A DNA stretch of 64,000 nucleotides. Source: Metridium senile (Eukaryota > Cnidaria > Anthozoa > Actiniaria > Metridiidae). Below, piece by piece: positions 61,679-64,000 of the stretch (the first letter of the stretch is position 1; each line of letters begins with the position of its first letter). A program made the translations under genes and the position numbers. The stretch covers positions 20,144,311 to 20,208,310 of the forward strand of contig OX459095.1 in the NCBI GenBank assembly GCA_949775045.1, in the 5' to 3' direction. Below the pieces are notes generated by a model. It was not told the DNA's origin, made no database searches, and worked only from the letters and a program-made list of their open reading frames with translations.

Positions 61679-62208
61679 AAATGTTTCAAGGATAATCTGT
61701 TTGAACCCTACCAACAAAACACGTTTTTCAAATATCATTTAAGTTACATGTTTACAAAACAGCGTTACGGAGGGGGCTGGTGCATTTTAAATTTTAAGGA
61801 AAATTTTGTGCCCTTTGACTCTCTTAGCCCCGGAACGAAAAAAAAGCTAGTCCCCCTCTGTTTGCATCCCTACCCTGTGAACTTGTTAGCATTGATCCCG
61901 TGTATAGCTGCAATATGGAGTCGCACAAAAAGTACAGGGTGCACTCCAAAGTGGCATTTAGCCATGGATAATAATTTCATTATCTATGTTATATTGTTTT
62001 TATATTTTTATGTTTTACACTCCCTAGCTCCTTTCACAAATTGTGGACACGTTAAACCGTGATGATCCTCCTTCTCCCCTCCCCTACATTTATTTATTTG
62101 TCTATTTATCTTCTTTTTATTATTTATATTACACTATGCGCCTTTATAATTGCGGACGCATTTATTGTTTAGAAAAGCGCGTGTTTTTTAACGCTTCGAC
62201 TGAAATCG

Positions 62209-62503
62209 CATCCTCGGGAACCCAGGGGTATTCTTCTGTCGCTCGTTTCTCGCTTCCACAACATATACCCCTGGGAACGTAGTCTGTTGGAGCTTGTTCC
62301 GGAAGTCAAAATTCAAACTTATTTAACGATTTTCTTTGAATGGTTATCTTGATTTTCATTGGTCGACCTAATAAGGTCGACCAATCAGGAAAGAGCTGAA
62401 TTTTGACTTCTGGAACAAGCTCCAACAGACTACGTTCCCAGGGGTATATGTTGTGGAAGCGAGAAACGAGCGACAGAAGAATACCCCTGGGTTCCCGAGG
62501 ATG
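62209..62503. mobile_element. 295-bp foldback element with 9-bp duplication CTGAAATCG
   Basis: The ends are CATCCTCGGGAACCCAGGGG and the complement, and the arms extend well over 100 bp each. CTGAAATCG flanks it at 62200-62208 and 62504-62512. It is the full-length relative of the 70-bp element at 50285-50354. No transposase is present. Confidence 0.9.
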
Positions 62504-62576
62504 CTGAAATCGAAGTTTATGTGTACATGAATTTGGACCATGCTACAATTGGATAAATAGAGGATATTACATGGGC

Positions 62577-62690
62577 GCGCGGAGATATGAATTTTATCTT
62601 CTCGTGTTGATAAGATATCCCACTCGTTCGCTGCGCTCACTCGTGGGATATCTTTTCCACACGAGAAGATAAAATTCATATCTCCAAGCG
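62577..62690. mobile_element. Hairpin element with GGAGATATGAATTTTATCTT arms
   Basis: Two nested inverted pairs: GGAGATATGAATTTTATCTT and GATATCCCAC around a central TCGCTGCGCTCAC. The total is about 110 bp. Confidence 0.8.
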
Positions 62691-63212
62691 TACATGAAAT
62701 GTTCTGTTTATTATATAACAGATTGAAACAAATAAAAAAAATCTTTTATTACCAAACAATGGTTTCGTTACAACTTGTTATTGACAAATCGTCAGCGATG
62801 AAAAAAGTTTATCTGTTAAGCTTATAAATAAGTTATGTTTCTACAAATTTATTTGTATTAAAGTTAAATATGATAAATCAATATTAATATTAATATTTGA
62901 GAGAGATTGTGACAGCGCGCGAAAATACTGAAAGTTGATTGGTTGAGAGTGCATGATATCCGGCACATGTGTGATATCAATAATATCTTCATGACTAGGA
63001 TAGGCTTTTTATCTAGTTGATATCACTCGGTATACCACTATATGTTATATAATAACTGTTTTTAATTGAAATAAAAAATAATATCTTTTATATTATATAC
63101 AGTATTACACTGTTGAATTGACTTTTAAAATCGCCTAAAACATAAAACATTCAAACAGTAATCTCTCGATTACACAACTGGATCCAGTTGATTCTGTTTT
63201 TGATTATACATG

Positions 63213-63437
63213 TGGGGCCGGTTGAACGAAGGGTGGATAAAAGTTATCCACTGCATAGCTTTTTTTATAATTTTATCCGCTGGATAAGGATTTATCCGAT
63301 GGATAGCGCTATTCACCATTCGTACAACCGGCCCCTGGGGGCCAGTTGTACGAGGCCCGTTGATAAAGTAGAGTATACAATTTGTATAGGTTTTATCCGA
63401 TGGATAGCACTATGCAGGCTTCGTACAACTGGCCCCT
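63213..63437. mobile_element. Two tandem hairpins of one GGCCNGTTGTACGA family
   Basis: 63213-63337 and 63338-63437 each have GGGCCGGTTG- or GGGCCAGTTG-type ends and internal TTATCC / GGATAA repeats (TTATCCGATGGATAGC occurs in both). A half copy lies at 54711-54770 in an intron of the Cys-rich gene. Confidence 0.8.
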
Positions 63438-63452
63438 GTCTTCCATGGGTAT

Positions 63453-63726
63453 ACACTTAATTCAGAAAAGATTGACGGAGAGAACGGCGATTGCACGACC
63501 GAAAGGAATTGTGGTTACGCATACAACATATCCTAGTGTTTTTCTGTTTTTTTTTTTGTAAGCACAGTTTCATCAAATTTTGAGCTCTCCTTTACCAGAT
63601 GGGGTAGGAGTTGTGCAGTAAATTCGCTTTCTGCCACAAAAGAAACATGAAAATAAATATCAAAGACCCACAATTCCTTTCAGTCGTGCAATCGCCATTC
63701 ACCGTTCTTCTGAAATAAGTGTACAC
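63453..63726. mobile_element. Foldback element related to 48336-48682
   Basis: Ends ACACTTAATTCAGAAAAGAT and TTCTGAAATAAGTGT. The arms contain GCGATTGCACGACCGAAAGG, as in the element at 48336-48682, but without its internal duplication. Confidence 0.75.
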
Positions 63727-63984
63727 CTATTTCAATTAACGTTGTTCATCTGGAATGGTTGATCTGAGACCGATAGGAATTGTGGGAGCTCGTTAAACTG
63801 CAAATGCACCGTATATATTATAATCACACTTGAATATTAATGTTTACTTCTGAAATACTGTTATCTGTAATTCAGCACCATTCAAGTGTGATTAAAACAA
63901 TGTTTTTGAAATTTAATGAACTCAAACAATTCCTATCGGTCTCAGATCAACCATTCCAGATGGACAACGTTAATTGAAATAGGT
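63726..63984. mobile_element. Foldback element at the window end
   Basis: Arms of about 60 bp: CCTATTTCAATTAACGTTGT and TGAGACCGATAGGAATTGT pair with their complements on the right. An internal TTCAAGTGTGATTA pair is also inverted. Confidence 0.85.
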
Positions 63985-64000
63985 GTATAATGTTCGGCAC

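Larger units (their letters stand above)
61085..64000. other. Repeat-rich region downstream of the PLC gene
   Basis: No gene found. It begins with the PLC 3' untranslated region (AATAAA at 61542-61547) and then holds foldback elements at 61605-61678, 62209-62503, 62577-62690, 63213-63337, 63338-63437, 63453-63726 and 63726-63984. The last four are directly adjacent. Open frames here fall within repeats. Confidence 0.7.

Noticed and set aside
63188..63460. 90-codon plus-strand frame
   Set aside because: It falls entirely within two tandem hairpin elements.

Overview
This window is animal nuclear DNA: AT-rich, with genes split by many short GT-AG introns, microsatellites, tRNA-derived SINEs and dozens of small foldback (MITE-like) elements. 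The proteins are metazoan orthologues. Several repeat ends (for example TACCCTGGTCACCAGAGG, AGCCTGCGGAGGAGGCTA and GGGACTGGTCATAAAGTA) look like families I associate with corals and sea anemones, so an anthozoan cnidarian is the best guess. That is an inference from memory and was not searched.

Layout, left to right: (1) 474-8703 (+), the 3' two-fifths of a SERCA-type Ca2+-ATPase gene whose 5' exons lie outside the window. (2) 12021-15776 (-), a PPM1D/WIP1-like PP2C phosphatase, 4 coding exons, 433 aa. (3) 17221-23122 (+), a GLT1D1-like glycosyltransferase, 12 exons, 349 aa; its short first exon was found by eye. (4) 24468-39237 (-), an ERCC6L/PICH-like SNF2 translocase, 23 exons, 1584 aa. 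(5) 40674-47314 (+), a SEC14L2-like CRAL-TRIO/GOLD lipid-transfer protein, 15 coding exons, 411 aa. (6) 51549-56492 (+), an unrecognised small cysteine-rich single-pass membrane protein, 5 exons, 165 aa. (7) 58724-61084 (+), an intronless PLC-delta-type phospholipase C, 786 aa. For genes 2 to 6 I joined exons by splice consensus and homology, and each joined coding length is a multiple of three with no internal stop.

The genes do not form a pathway. SERCA and PLC both act in calcium signalling, and the PPM1D-like and ERCC6L-like genes both serve genome maintenance, but nothing in the sequence suggests the arrangement is functional. PPM1D/GLT1D1 and ERCC6L/SEC14L are head-to-head pairs about 1.4 kb apart. 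SERCA/PPM1D and GLT1D1/ERCC6L are tail-to-tail.

The gene-poor stretches (8.7-12.0, 47.3-51.5, 56.5-58.7 and 61.1-64.0 kb) are mostly foldback elements and decayed repeats. The most unusual structures are: a 54-bp (18-codon) intronic tandem array that repeats a splice acceptor together with the first 7 bases of its exon, open in the exon's frame; a foldback element whose 9-bp target duplication covers a SERCA splice donor; pyrimidine-rich microsatellites placed near several intron acceptors in the ERCC6L-like gene; and the intronless PLC gene ending in Cys-Cys.
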